DNA from: Benincasa hispida
Taxonomy: Eukaryota; Streptophyta; Magnoliopsida; Cucurbitales; Cucurbitaceae
Assembly: GCF_009727055.1 (NCBI RefSeq)
Contig: NW_024063779.1
Location: 486,854-550,853, forward strand
DNA length: 64,000 nt
Direction: 5' to 3'
In this document: piece by piece, positions 9,912-21,063 of the stretch
Layout of the letters: every line of letters starts with the position of its first letter
How positions within the stretch are numbered: the first letter of the stretch is position 1
The notes under the pieces: model-generated
What the model was told of the DNA's origin: nothing
The model's input: the letters and a program-made list of their open reading frames with translations, nothing else
Database searches by the model: none
Program-made: the position numbers and the translations under genes

Positions 9912-11735
9912 TTACCATAAACCAATAAACTAAAATCCCTGGTTATCTTTATGTAACTTAAGCATGTATTTGGTGACATATAAATGTCTTAAGTGATACT
10001 TAAAATGGTCTGTAGTATTGATTATAACAGAAACCTTATCCTGGTAATTGCTACGGATGCGGCCCACTTTTGTGAATAGTTACAAGTATTGTGAATTGTC
10101 ACATATGGTCTGTCCTGATCATTCTATGTAGGGACATGCAAGCGGGGCGTTCTCTACAAAAGAGTTTGTATAAGACCTGACCACGAAGTGTTAATGTCTC
10201 GTTATATAACACAGTTCATGACAGAGACTTCACTTCACTAGGATGACCATAGGTAATATGACCTTAATCCTGAGTGAGCTGGGAACTCTTGCTATTGAGG
10301 GTGGTCCTTTGATTTGCATGAGTGCGAGTGACCAGACCGCCGACTCAAACCTACCACTTCAGGGATTTGTATGATTTGGGAGTTAGGAACTCAACTACAC
10401 AAGATGAAATTCACTCCTTCCCAAAAGTAGGGGCAAGAAGATAGATAACTCCCTTAAGAGTTGATTTCAGGGCTTGAACGATGTGGCACCACACACCTTC
10501 TCATGGCCCGAGAGGTGTTCACACATAGTTGGACTATGTTGTATTGTTCATTAGAGGGATCAATGGTACTTAAGGAGTGAGATGTAATTACAGGAGCAAA
10601 ACAGTAAATTGGCCCAGTCTTACTTATGAGCATTTGTGAAGGGTTATTGTACTCATGATTGGTTATATCTGATGGACACATAAATATATCTGTGGTAAAA
10701 AGAGTTCAGTTGTCGGTCTTTAGTGGAATGCCTAGCAGTTAACAGATGGTGGATCTTGTGGCTGAAGAGTTTAGTCAGCTATTCACATACCATTGGAGCT
10801 TCGAGCCATAGGTCCATAAGGTCCCCTTTTTAGCTTAGATAAAAGTTAAGAATCGGTTTTTGGGTCAGTTTGAAATGTTCAAATTGACAAGAGGGAGTTC
10901 GATTATGTATGATATAATTAAATTGTTCAATTATATATGATATGATTGACTAAATGTATGAGATACATTATTTTGGAGGAAATTGGATATAAATATGATT
11001 TATATCAAGTAGAGGAGAAAACACTATAGTTGATATGTGATATCAAACTATAGGTTATGAATATTATATATCAAACATAGGTTATGAATATAATATGATT
11101 ATACTTATTATTTTATTAATTGGACAGTTATGAGATAATTGGCTGATGTTTTCTCCGAATTCATGCAATAGTGGGAAGTTTAATTCAGTTCTAGTAACTG
11201 AAGAATAAAATGAAAATAGTTTTCATTTTACAAGAAATACGCAAAAGACACAAAAAATTGTTCATGGTGTGAAAGTCTTATATCGCTTAGTGTTGAGAGC
11301 CTATACGATAGTGCCCGCCTATTAAACGATTGCACACCCGCGTTTCCTAAACGATTGCCCGCGATTTCTTAAACGATTGCTTACCTTTACTAGAGGATCG
11401 CTTAGCGCGCCGAGCGTAACTAAACGATTGCTTACCTTTTGATAGATGATCGCTTAGCGCGCCGAGCGTAACTAAACGATTGCTTACCTTTTGATAGACG
11501 ATCGCTTAGCAATTACTACACGATCGTGTACCCCGACCTAAACGACCAAGCACCTAACTATACGATAGTCTCCCTTTTCTCCCACTTGCTTGTTCGTAGT
11601 ACACGATTGCTTTTCCTCCTCCCCTCTACCAATTCCATCAAAGTCCACCCTTTGGATTCTCACTCTGAGAATACTGAGGGCTTCGAGTGGTGGTATCATC
11701 CCCATTTCCTTTGTTCTTGCGCTACTGTTCTTGTA
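9912..11735 (+). mobile_element. LTR-C fragment inside the 5' LTR of element A
   Basis: This is homologous to the LTR-C copies at 23623, 30127, 35889 and 38221. Shared landmarks are the CTATAGTA/CTGTAGTA block near the start, the 'GGATGCGGCCCACTTT' block (10055) and the 'TAACAGATGGTGGATC' block (10740). The LTR-C start (TGTTGG..GTCCTAAAACTCG) is missing. The 3' part (11290-11600) has an unusual AAACGATTGC repeat not seen in the other copies. No clean target duplication is visible. Confidence 0.7.
11320..11600 (+). repeat. AAACGATTGC motif array with 52-bp tandem units
   Basis: The decamer AAACGATTGC occurs at least five times. Two full units of 52 bp (starting about 11370 and 11421, with a third partial at 11473) run TAAACGATTGCTTACCTTTT, then GCTTAGCGCGCCGAGCGTAAC. 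Further variants (CACGATCGTGTA, TACACGATTGC) continue to 11608. The GCGCGC core and high CpG are striking in an otherwise CpG-poor region. Confidence 0.75.
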
Positions 11736-11872
11736 GACGACCGTGGTGGATTCGACCCCGATCTCACCACTTTGTTACGTTTTTAGTATAAGTCTTGGAT
11801 CGGTGAAAATAAATGCTCTTTGCTCGAGGTGGGAGCAATTACGATACACTACTCTCAGAGTCTGAACAAAAT

Positions 11873-11890
11873 TGGCGTCGTTGCCAGGGA
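11873..11890 (+). other. Primer-binding site of element A (tRNA-Asp type)
   Basis: TGGCGTCGTTGCCAGGGA starts four bases after the LTR end. It matches the complement of the plant tRNA-Asp 3' end with two mismatches, and sets the plus orientation of element A. Confidence 0.88.
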
Positions 11891-11954
11891 GGCTTGACAG
11901 TTAACCTAGGAAAATTTTTGGATCCCAAAAAAGTGTTTAAGTTCCCTTTGGTTT

Positions 11955-13277
11955 ATGACCCGCTCCTCTGGGCGTGAAGATTTTGTTTTCCTTGTAGATA
12001 TTGATCAGGAAGAGAGGAGAATCGAAGAAGACAGAAAGAAGAAATTCTAGAAGAAGAACATTCAGAAGTTGTTGTCAACACAACAATGGGAGAGGCAGTT
12101 CGAGAGAAAACCCTAAGGGAGCTAGCAGAGCCTGACATAGACCTGCAGCCCTTGTGCATCGTATTTCCACTTACCACAGTGCCATTCAAACTCAGACCGA
12201 GGCTAATTGATTTGCTGCCAAACCTTCAGAGGGCATGCAGAGGAGAACCCCGACAAACACGTCAAGGACTTCCATATGGTTTGTGTAAATATGAGACCCC
12301 ACAAAGTCATAGAAGAGCAACTAAACCTTAGGTCGTTTCCTTTTTCACTATAGAATGATGCCAAGGATTGGTTGTACTACTTGTCTCCAGGGTCAATCAC
12401 TACTTGCCATGAACTCAAAAAGAAATTTCTTGAAAAAAAAATTTCTGGCTTCTAAAGCCTATTCCATAAGAAAAGATATTTATGGCATTAAACAGTTTGT
12501 GGGTGAGTCTTTATCTAAGTATTGGGAACGTTATAAATGATTATGTGCTAGTTTCCCCCATCACCAGATTTCTGACCAATTATTGATTCAATATTTCTAT
12601 AGTGGTTTGCTTACCAATGACAGGAACTCAATTGATTCAGTAGTTGGAGGCGCTCTTGTTGACAAGACGCCCAAGGAGGCCCAAGAATTAATATCACGCA
12701 TGGTTGAGAATAACCTGAATTTTGGCACCAGGGCCACTGAATCTGATTTAATTGGTAATTTTGAGGTTAAATAATTAAAAGCTCAACTTTCTAACTAAAC
12801 TTCTTTTGTGATGCAGTTAGCCTAAGGAGAAGGTTCTTAAGTCAAGGCCATTGGAGCCTACGAAATACTAGGACACGCCTCTGAAGCATGTCCTCAAACA
12901 CAAGTCAATGCAGTTGGGGGTTACTAGAGGAAGTACAACCCACATGGCCCTGTATACAGTCTAGGGTGGCGTGATCACCTTAATCTCAAATGGAGAGGTC
13001 GAGGCCAAGGATAAGGGCATGACAATTCTAATCATTCCAATCAACTATCGTCATCTTCCTCATGTATGTCTTTAGAAGACATTGTTAAATCGTTGGCTGA
13101 TAATTCCCTTAAATTTCAACAAGAAATTCAACAGCTGCAAAAAGACTTTCTCCAGCTATCACATGACACAAAGGCCTATCAGCAAGAAACCAAGGTGAGC
13201 ATGGCTAATCTAGGGACTCAAGTCACACAATTAGCTGCTGTAGTGAGTCGAATAGAAAACAAGGGTTTAGGGCCTGC
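11955..13277 (+). pseudogene. Element A gag, N-terminal and central part (broken)
   Basis: The start is near an ATG at 11956 (MTRSSGREDFVF). The gag core follows out of frame: KKKFLASKAYSIRKDIYGIKQ (12415-12500), then YWERYK, LCASFPHHQISDQLLIQYFY and GGALVDKTPKEAQELISRM. This matches Athila-type gag (YFPASRAxxIRKEIxGIxQ...ASCPHHQIxEQLLIQYFYEGL). A later in-frame part, MSLEDIVKSLADNSLKFQQE (13066), is the usual C-terminal coiled coil. It is cut at 13277 by element B1 and continues at 21069 with NISAITLRSGKKLPPE. At least three stops or shifts are present, so it is dead. Confidence 0.87.
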
Positions 13278-14652
13278 TGATGCGTTGATTTATCATGCGA
13301 TGAAAGGATGTGGGGATGCGATGATCCTGCAAGTTTTCCTAACAAAGCCCAAGTATAAGCCTTCTTAGGGTCCTGGTAAGTCCAGAGTTGAACGTAGGGA
13401 TTACTAAATAGATATGCGACAGACTCTTTGATCCTATTGTGATGGTGATTAAGAAGTAGATGGTGATTTAACTTTGATTTTCTAATGCGATGGAATTAAA
13501 TGCACAACAATGAAAGGGTGGTGTTGTAATAAATATACGATAAAGGGGTTGAGAAGAGGTTTTGCTAGCATTTCTAAGATATTGTACAAGTCATGCGATC
13601 ATGCTATACACAAATATTAATCACTACATTTCTCAATGCATAATGACATATTTCTTATTTCTAGGATGCATGCAATGTGTATGGAATGCAGTAGATAGAA
13701 CTTATTTCTAAGTCTCTACTCTTGCTTATGTGATCTAATTTGACTCTCTCAAGTCTAGATTCTGTCTTTAGACTACTCTCTCAAATACTCCAAATGATGA
13801 ATGAATCATACATAAGAAAAGATGATCACATAAAGTGCATAGCTTAAGTCATGTTAACTAAGTACTTCTCAACCCAATCACAAATTTAGCTACTAATGTA
13901 TGGTGTGAAGAGAATGAACATAAATTGAAATGAAGTTTCCATTCTTGCAAATAAAGTGTTTAAGTACAAAACAATAAATGGTGTAAGTATCAAGCCAGGT
14001 AGTAATGTCTTGCTTCCTCTGGCGTTTACACTACTCTTATCACTTCAATTCTTTCCCAAGTTGTAAACTCTTGCTCTCGCAAGGGTTTGGTGTCTCTCCT
14101 TCGTGTTGTTTTCGGCAGTCTCTCGAGCTCTCCGACAATTAATTTCTTCTCAAGAATTCCCTTCTCCTCGCTTGGATATCCTCTTGGTTTGGTAGCATTG
14201 GGTATTTATAGACTTCCAGACAAAACAGTTCTTCTCACTAATGATTGCGTGGATGGGCAGCATTAATTTCCATACCTTGTTGCGCTGTCTGATGGTCACC
14301 GGAAGTTCAATGGATTTGCAACGATATGGTCTTCAACGGCCGTCAACTGAATTTCTGATTTGACCGTTATCGGCTTACATCCTATCACGTTTTATTACAT
14401 TAGGCCACCACCTTTATGTAAGGTCATCACGTGATTATCTTTGAAGAACTCTTGGATCACCAACTCAAAACGTGTTATCGCATTGTTTCTGCACAATAAC
14501 TCAGTTTAACTGCTTTTATGCGATGAAAGTTAGCGACCGCAATTTTTTCTTTTAGTTTGGCACAATCAATCGTAATATTGCCTATTCACCATCGCTTTCT
14601 CCATTCTTTTAATAATTTGAGCTTTAATAACTTGTATTTCTATCAGTTATCA
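13278..14652 (-). mobile_element. 3' LTR of element B1, 1375 bp
   Basis: The minus strand begins TGATAACTGATAGAAATACA at 14652 and ends at 13278 against the TSD. It is homologous to the 5' LTR at 19137-21063, which is about 550 bp longer because of internal duplications near 19800-20000 and 20560-20850. A TATA box (minus TATAAATACC) lies near 14208. It shares its first ~25 bp with the D-family and B2 LTRs. Confidence 0.88.
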
Positions 14653-15648
14653 CACCTCCAAATTTAAAACAATGCTTGCCCTCAAGCATAAACTAAAGAT
14701 TTCTCAGAATTTCAATCGCCTTTACCTTGCCTAGGCATCTCATTATGACTTATTCAAAACCGTTGAACCGTTGTCATTATTAATTTCTATCCTATCTCTT
14801 CCTCAAATATTTCTAAACCTTTAGGGACCGCGAGCTTAATCTTCAAAAAATCTTTACTCATTTCCAGGACATCGCATGATTTATTTCAAATTTTATCTAA
14901 CCGGGGTGTTTAAGAGGTTTTGGCCTTTTGCATTATTTAGATATTATTTTTGTGATCTTGCACTGATTCGATGCCCAGCCTTCGTTTTGGCTTGCCCCCT
15001 CCGGATGTCATGCAGACATCCAATCTACGAGCGAGACGCTCTTTTTCAATCAAAACTCATGCCCATCATTTTTATTTGGCAGCGGAGATTGCATCACTTA
15101 GCTTCTACGGTTGATCACGATTCCCACCTTCTTTGGCTTGCCCCCACGGGGTGTCACTGTGACATCCAAATAGGAGCAAGATCTGACCTCAACGTTATAT
15201 ATTATTATTATTATGTTTATATATATCCAAATTGAAACTCTATCAAGGCTTGAAAATAACACCACCCCTCCCCCCCCCCCCCCCCCCCCCCCCCCAAATT
15301 TAAAATGCAACAATGTCCTCATTTCTGAGAACGAAATAATTCATGTGATGGACTCAGAGTTTTGTAAAAATAGTTTTGAAGTAAAACTGTCAGACCAACT
15401 AAATTTTAGAAATTCTTTGTGAATCAAATGTCCTGAAATTAATCTGACATTAGTTCATGCGATAAGAACAAAGACATATATTTCATCATTGAATTCGTAA
15501 TGGGCAAAGGATGAATACGACGACCAAATAAAGTAATAAAAAATTCAGAATTGAGCCAAACGAGAAAGAATGCGATAGTAGAATTCAACAATATTAAATT
15601 GAAACTGAGAAGTACAAGAATTGAAATACGATGAGGCAATGAGGGACA
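14653..15648 (-). other. 3' untranslated region of B1 with two polypurine-tract-like sites and paired hairpins
   Basis: Next to the LTR the minus strand reads GCATTGTTTTAAATTTGGAG, a polypurine-tract context. A second, very similar context (GCATTTTAAATTTGGGGG) lies near 15290 and has grown into a run of 26 G on the minus strand (C at 15270-15295). Between them are two copies of TTGGCTTGCCCCC (14987 and 15133), each followed by a palindrome: GGATGTC-atgca-GACATCC at 15003-15021 and TGTCAC-t-GTGACA at 15152-15164. No ORF of a known family is seen. The segment may hold a remnant of a second 3' end. Confidence 0.6.
15270..15295. repeat. Poly-C tract (26 C)
   Basis: An uninterrupted run of 26 C, apparently an expanded polypurine tract read from the other strand. 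Length is likely uncertain in the assembly. Confidence 0.9.
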
Positions 15649-17561
15649 TGATAACTGGTAGAAATACAAGTTATTGTAGCCTTTTATTTAGATTTATGAG
15701 GGCTAACAAGTAGGATATGCGGTGATTATACTAAGAATTCATGTGAAAAGTGAGCTTGCATCGATCAGCATTGAAAATCTCGGCTAACCCAATATCATGC
15801 GTTATTCTGCGTCAAAATGTCTATCTTTTGTAGCTATCGCAGAAACCGATCGCATGCGGTGAATCCCAGACCATCACAAGGGTGATCACGTACGTTCATC
15901 GCATGGATGTTGCAGCTATTAACCGCATGCGTCCATCGCATAGAGGTGGCAACTACAGGATAATAACCATGATAGAAGGATGAACGCAAGGGTGGTGGAA
16001 TGCGATGGTACTTTGGAAACCAAGCATGAATGCATACCTTGGGAGTATAAAAAAGATGATGTTGATATTTCACCTACCACACCGTTTATAGCAAAGATTT
16101 AGAGTAGGTTCATTAATGCTGTTAGCGATTGAGCTCTATAAATAGAGCCTTAGAGCCCAACTTCAAATCATCCAAGTTTCTGCCTTAAGACAGATCCTTG
16201 TGATCACAGATGAGAGCGTGAGAAGACATTCTTTGAGAGTTCTTCATTTCTTCAACCATTCTGAGTGAGGATTGGAGCTTTGTCAGAGATAGATCTCGAG
16301 AGAGACTAGTCCACCGTCCATCCATGGCACCACCGGTAGCCTTGACACACATCTGATGGAAGCAAGACATTGCCTACATCTAGCCCTCCATCTCTCTTCT
16401 ATCTCTGTATTGTATTACATTCTGGGCTTAAGACATAAATATATTTTGTAATCGATGCATCTCTTTATTTCCTTCGACTTCATCTTCATTAACTTCTTCT
16501 TTATCATCCTTTAATTTCATTGCAACGACTAAGTAAGATTGCTAGAGTATCGTTTACTTAATCAAGCGGTATATACATATGAAGCATGTAGCAAACCACC
16601 GAGAGGTGTGCGTTGCACGAGTATAGTGAGTAAATCCTCTTTTCTTAGTGTGAGGCTGTAGCAATGCTTATCTATGAGTTGATCAGTGGCGACTAACTTC
16701 CCGAGAGGATAAGTAGTGGAACTCACTGAGCAAAGTAAGCAGTGTTCCTAAAGATAGGAATAATCTTATATCAACCCTGTTTTATGTGATTATCTTGTCT
16801 TATGAGTGCATCATTCATTATTTGGACATACTTGAGAGAGTAGTCTAAAGACCAAATCTAGGCTTGAGAGAGTCAGATTGGATCGCATAAAAAAGAGTAG
16901 AAACTTAGGAATAAGTTCTATTTGCTATTTACACATCGCATGCACCCTAGAGATAGGATATGGTGGTATGCGGTCACCTTGTTTTATGTGTGTTAGATCG
17001 CATAAGCAAGAATAGAGACTTAGACATAAGTTCTATCGACATTATCGCATATGCATCACATGCGTATATATTTGTGTATAGCATGATCGCATAACTTGCG
17101 CTGGCTAGGGTTACCCTTGCGATCAAGCTTAATGATGTGGTGAAGTCATCCCCTTCACCATTTTATCTATTTTTCCATGCATCTTATTACGCGTTAATAG
17201 TTGTCGAGTCTCTACCAACTCTCATAGTCATACTTCCATTGCTTAACCTGTTTAGTTGGGAGTAGGAGTAGCACATAGTCCCCTAACTTCATTATTCTTT
17301 TATTCTTCGCCGCAAACACATTATGTCGCAACATTTAATTACAAGTCCCTGAGTTTGATCTCGGATCATCCCGAGAAACTTGCGATCTCGTTATACTTGG
17401 GGAGAAAGCAAGAAAACTTGTGACGGGAACGCATGGTCATCGCATATATTCTTAAATGCATATTTCATATTTCTTAGTCCAACGCATGACTATTGACGCA
17501 TGGAGAACGAACGCATATCATAAGATGAACGCATATTTATTTTCCATTTTTCCACCCATCA
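15649..17561 (+). mobile_element. Solo LTR of family B2, 1913 bp
   Basis: It begins TGATAACTGGTAGAAATACA and ends CCCATCA, flanked by GGACA at 15644-15648 and 17562-17566. No internal region is present, so it is a solo LTR left by LTR-LTR recombination. It carries several CGCATGCG-type palindromes in U3 (15852-15940), a TATA box CTATAAATAG at 16136-16145, and the block GATCTCGGATCATCCCGAGA near 17352 shared with other LTR-B members. It is homologous to the minus LTR at 56881-58921. Confidence 0.92.
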
Positions 17562-17769
17562 GGACATAACTCCCAAATTTAATTTTTGCCCGCATAATTA
17601 TGATCGCAATAAAGGAGTGCGACAGAGTGATGCGATGGGCTTAAAACACGCGATCGATTGAGCTTTTGAAAGATAATACGAAGAAAAGTTGACAATCATA
17701 AAAAATAGTAATTATATAGAAAGTAAAATAGATTCTTGAGAGAAAAACAAAAAGGATACACAAAAGGAT
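17562..17769 (-). other. B1 interior between integrase and the solo-LTR insertion point
   Basis: A/T-rich sequence starting with one copy of the solo-LTR target duplication. No ORF is recognised. It belongs to the 3' untranslated region of B1. Confidence 0.5.
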
Positions 17770-19136
17770 ATACTTCATCCCTGATGAATGTATGTCGCTT
17801 ATCATTGCAGGGACTGAGTAATTCTTCTTTATTCTGGCTTACCCAAGTTAGTGGAGGTTTTCTCGCGTTGGAAATTCCCTTCACGATACAACTTTACTCT
17901 TTATCCATTCACTTTAAATGCGTTGGTCCCATCTTCGTTGGTCAATTCCACCGATCTATATGGTAATACTTCCTTGATCATGAAAGGCCTGGACCAACGC
18001 GACTTCAATTTTCCAGGAAAGAGACGCAGCCTAGAGTTGAACAACAATACCCTTTGACCTGCCTTGAGGTTTTTCTCGCAAGGACACTTATCATGCCATC
18101 GCTTGGTGCGTTCTTTGTAAATTTTGGAATTTTTATATGCTTGTAATCTCCACTCGTCCAGCTCTAGTAGTTGAAGTTTTCTCTCTTATCCTGCAACCTT
18201 AAGATTGAAGTTAAGTTTCTTACTACCCCCAATGCCTTATATTCCAGTTCCAACGGTAGATGACAAGCCTTTCCAAACACCAATGCATATGGTGACATGC
18301 CTATGGGTGTCTTATAAGCAGTCTGATATGCCCATAAGGCATCATCTAGTTTCATGGCCCAGTCTTTCCGCGATGGGTTCACCACCTTCTCTAAGATTGT
18401 CTTTATTTCTCTGTTAGAAACCTCTGCTTGTCCGTTTGTTTGGAGGTGATACACGGTGGCGATCTTATGGTGGACATTATATTTGATCAACTATTTACTA
18501 ACAATGCGATTCACAAAATGGGTCCCTTCGTCACTTATTATGGCACGTGGGGTGCCAAAACGAGTGAAGATGTTTTTCTGCAAGAACTTAGAGACTGTTA
18601 CCGCATCGTTTGCAATGTATGAAACAACTTCAACCCATTTGGAAACATCGTTGACAGCCAATAGGATGTATTTATGACCATTTGACGATGGAAATGGTCT
18701 CATGAAATCTATTCCCCAGATGTCGAATAGCTCCACCTCCAAAATGATATTCATTGGCATCGCATTTTTTTCTGAAATGCTTCCAGTGCATTGGCACTTA
18801 TCGCATTTCATGGAGTATTCTCATGCATCTTCAAACAGAGTGGGCCAGTAATACCCACATTGCAAAACTTTCGCTGTCATGCGTTGTCCGCTGAAATTCC
18901 CTCCATAGGGTGATTCATGACATTGAAACAATATTCGATGGAATGTAGTTTTTGAAACACAAACTCTATCTGGTTTGGTCCCCTTTTGTAGAGATTTGGA
19001 TCGTCCCAGTAGTAAAATTTGCATTCATGTATGAGCCTTTTCTTTTGATGGATGTGTAGTTTTCAGGGAATTGTTTGCAGACCAAGAAGTTGACAATATC
19101 TGCATACTAGGGTAGTTCTTCAATCTTAAGCAATTG
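17770..19136 (-). pseudogene. Element B1 integrase (Ty3, Athila/Tat-like), broken
   Basis: Integrase joins element cDNA to the host chromosome. The HHCC zinc-binding region (19024-18790) shows FQCHESPYGGNFSG and KCDKCQ; the usual second His is Asn. The catalytic core keeps all three acidic residues: Asp in WGIDFM (18709), Asp in AIISDEGTHF (about 18545) and Glu in [12 protein letters not shown] (about 18430). [15 protein letters not shown] follows, then a decayed C-terminal region with FPGKLKSRWS and EVLPYRSVEL (about 18020-17920). Frame breaks lie near 18820 and 18490. The upstream end is fused to the LTR at 19137, with PBS through RNase H deleted. Confidence 0.88.
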
Positions 19137-21063
19137 TGATGCGTAGAATTATGGTGTGTTATGGTGTGAGTTTGCAGTAATGTGTGTTATGCGGTGATCA
19201 TGCAAGTTTTCCTAACAAGGCCCAAGTATAAGCCTTCTTAGGTTTCCTGGTAAGTCCAAGGTCGAACACAGGGACTACTAAGGAGATATGCGATAGACTC
19301 TTCGATTCTATTACGGTGGTAAATAAATGAAGTGGATAGTATTTTGATTGAGATTTTTCCTATGCAACGGAGTGGAATGTAGAGTGATGAAAGTGTAGAG
19401 TTATGATAAGTATGCGATGAAGGGGTTGACAAGGGGTTTAGCTAACATTTCTTAATATTGTGCACAAGTTATGGGATCATGCTACACACAAATATCAGTA
19501 CTACATCTATCAATGCAGAATGTCATAACTTCTATTTTTAAGACGCATGCGATGCATATGCGAAAATGTCAATAGAACTTATTTCTTAGTTTCTATTCTT
19601 GCTTATGTGATCTAATCCGGCTCTCTCAAGCCTAGATTCTATCTTTAGACTACTCTTTCAAGTATGCTCAAATGATGAATGATGCACATATAAGACAAGG
19701 CGACCGCATACCACCAATCCTATTTCTAGGGCACATGCGATGTGTAAATAGCATATAGAACTTATGTCTAAGTTTCTACTCTCGCTTATGCGATCTAATC
19801 TGACTCTCTCAAGCTTAGATTCTAATCTGACCTTCTCAAGCCTAGATTTTATCTTTAAATCTTAAGTCATGCTCGCTAAGTGCTTCTCAAGTACGTCCCA
19901 AGGTGAATGATGCATACATAAGACAAGATGATCGTATAAAATGTAAATCTTAAGTCATGCTCGCTAAGTGCTTCTCAACCGATTCAGAAATTTAGCTACT
20001 CATGCATGGTATGGAGAGATTGAACATAGATTGAAATGAAGTTTCCATTTTATGCAAATAAAGTACTGAATACAAAATAACAAATGGATTTGAGAGATAA
20101 CAAGCCCGATAAGCAATGTCTTGCTTCCCGTGGCCTTTTACACTGCTCTTTATCACTTCAACTTTGTTCTAGTTGTGGATTCTTGCTCTCGCAAGGGTTG
20201 GCCCTCTCTCTTTTGTATTGCCTTCCGGTAGTCTCTCGATATTCAGAGATCGATTTCTCTCGGCTTCCTTGTCTCCTTGCTTTCTACATCCTCTATGTAT
20301 ATGTATAAGTATGTGCGGGAATGGACTAACTAACTAACTTTTTTCTTTCTAGTGGCCTTCGGTATTTATAGATTTCAAGGTGAAGCAACTTTTCTTACAA
20401 ATGATTGCAATGATGGATGGCATTAATTACCCTACTTTGTTGTGCTGTTTAAAAGTCCCGGAAAGTTCAATGTACTTGCTACAGTGTGACTTTTAACGGC
20501 TTGTCAACTAAATTCAGAATCGACTGTTATCAGCTTTACGTCCCATCACTATTTATTATGTTGTCGCCTTGATGCGAGATCTTTATGCGGCCACCTTTTT
20601 AAGAAACTTCTTACGATCGCATGACTTGTGATCGAAACTTCAAGCGCGCTGTCGTCTTATGCCTTTGGATCGTAATTTCATATGCGCCATCACATTGTAC
20701 CTGCACAAAATAGATAAATTAACTGCTTTTATGCGATGAGCGCTCGCGATCACAATTCCTTTCAGTTTAGTGCTTTCGGACATGATATTGCCTAATTTAC
20801 CATCGCATTCTCTCATTGTTTTACTTATGTAAGGTCATCACGCGACCATCTTTGAAGAACTCTTGGATCGCTAACTCAAAGTGTGCTATCGCATTGTTCT
20901 TGCATAATAACTCAGTTTAACTACTTTTATGTGATGAGAGTTAGCGATCGCGATTTTTCTTTTAGTTTGGTGCAATCAATCGTAATATTGCCTATTCACC
21001 ATTGCTTTCTTCCATTGTTTTAATAATTTAAGCTTTAATAACTTGTATTTCTACCAATTATCA
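19137..21063 (-). mobile_element. 5' LTR of element B1, 1927 bp
   Basis: The minus strand begins TGATAATTGGTAGAAATACA at 21063 and ends near TGATGCG (plus) at 19137. It contains a partial internal duplication: the segment carrying GACTCTCTCAAGC and CTTAAGTCATGCTCGCTAAG occurs twice around 19800-19990, and the ACTTTTATG(C/T)GATGA block occurs at about 20720 and 20930. This explains the extra length over the 3' LTR. A TATA box (minus TATAAATACC) lies near 20360. Confidence 0.85.

Larger units (their letters stand above)
8447..11868 (+). mobile_element. 5' LTR of element A, split by an LTR-C fragment
   Basis: It begins TGTTAGCTCT and ends TCTGAACA just before the PBS. The parts at 8447-9911 and 11736-11868 match the 3' LTR piece (24863-25247) and the related A2 LTR (43744-45161). 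The 9912-11735 stretch between them is LTR-C sequence, and about 220 bp of LTR-A has been lost at the junction compared with the 3' copy. U3 carries a GAGTA-rich short repeat and a palindrome array upstream of a TATA box. Confidence 0.8.
13278..21063 (-). mobile_element. Element B1: Ty3 retrotransposon inserted in element A gag
   Basis: The insertion is exact. CCTGC at 13273-13277 is repeated at 21064-21068, and the element begins TG and ends CA. It runs on the minus strand: 5' LTR 21063-19137, integrase 19136 to about 17770, a 3' untranslated region, a polypurine tract and 3' LTR 14652-13278. PBS, gag, protease, RT and RNase H are missing, because the 5' LTR joins directly to the region before integrase at 19136/19137. 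A solo LTR sits inside at 15649-17561. Confidence 0.88.
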
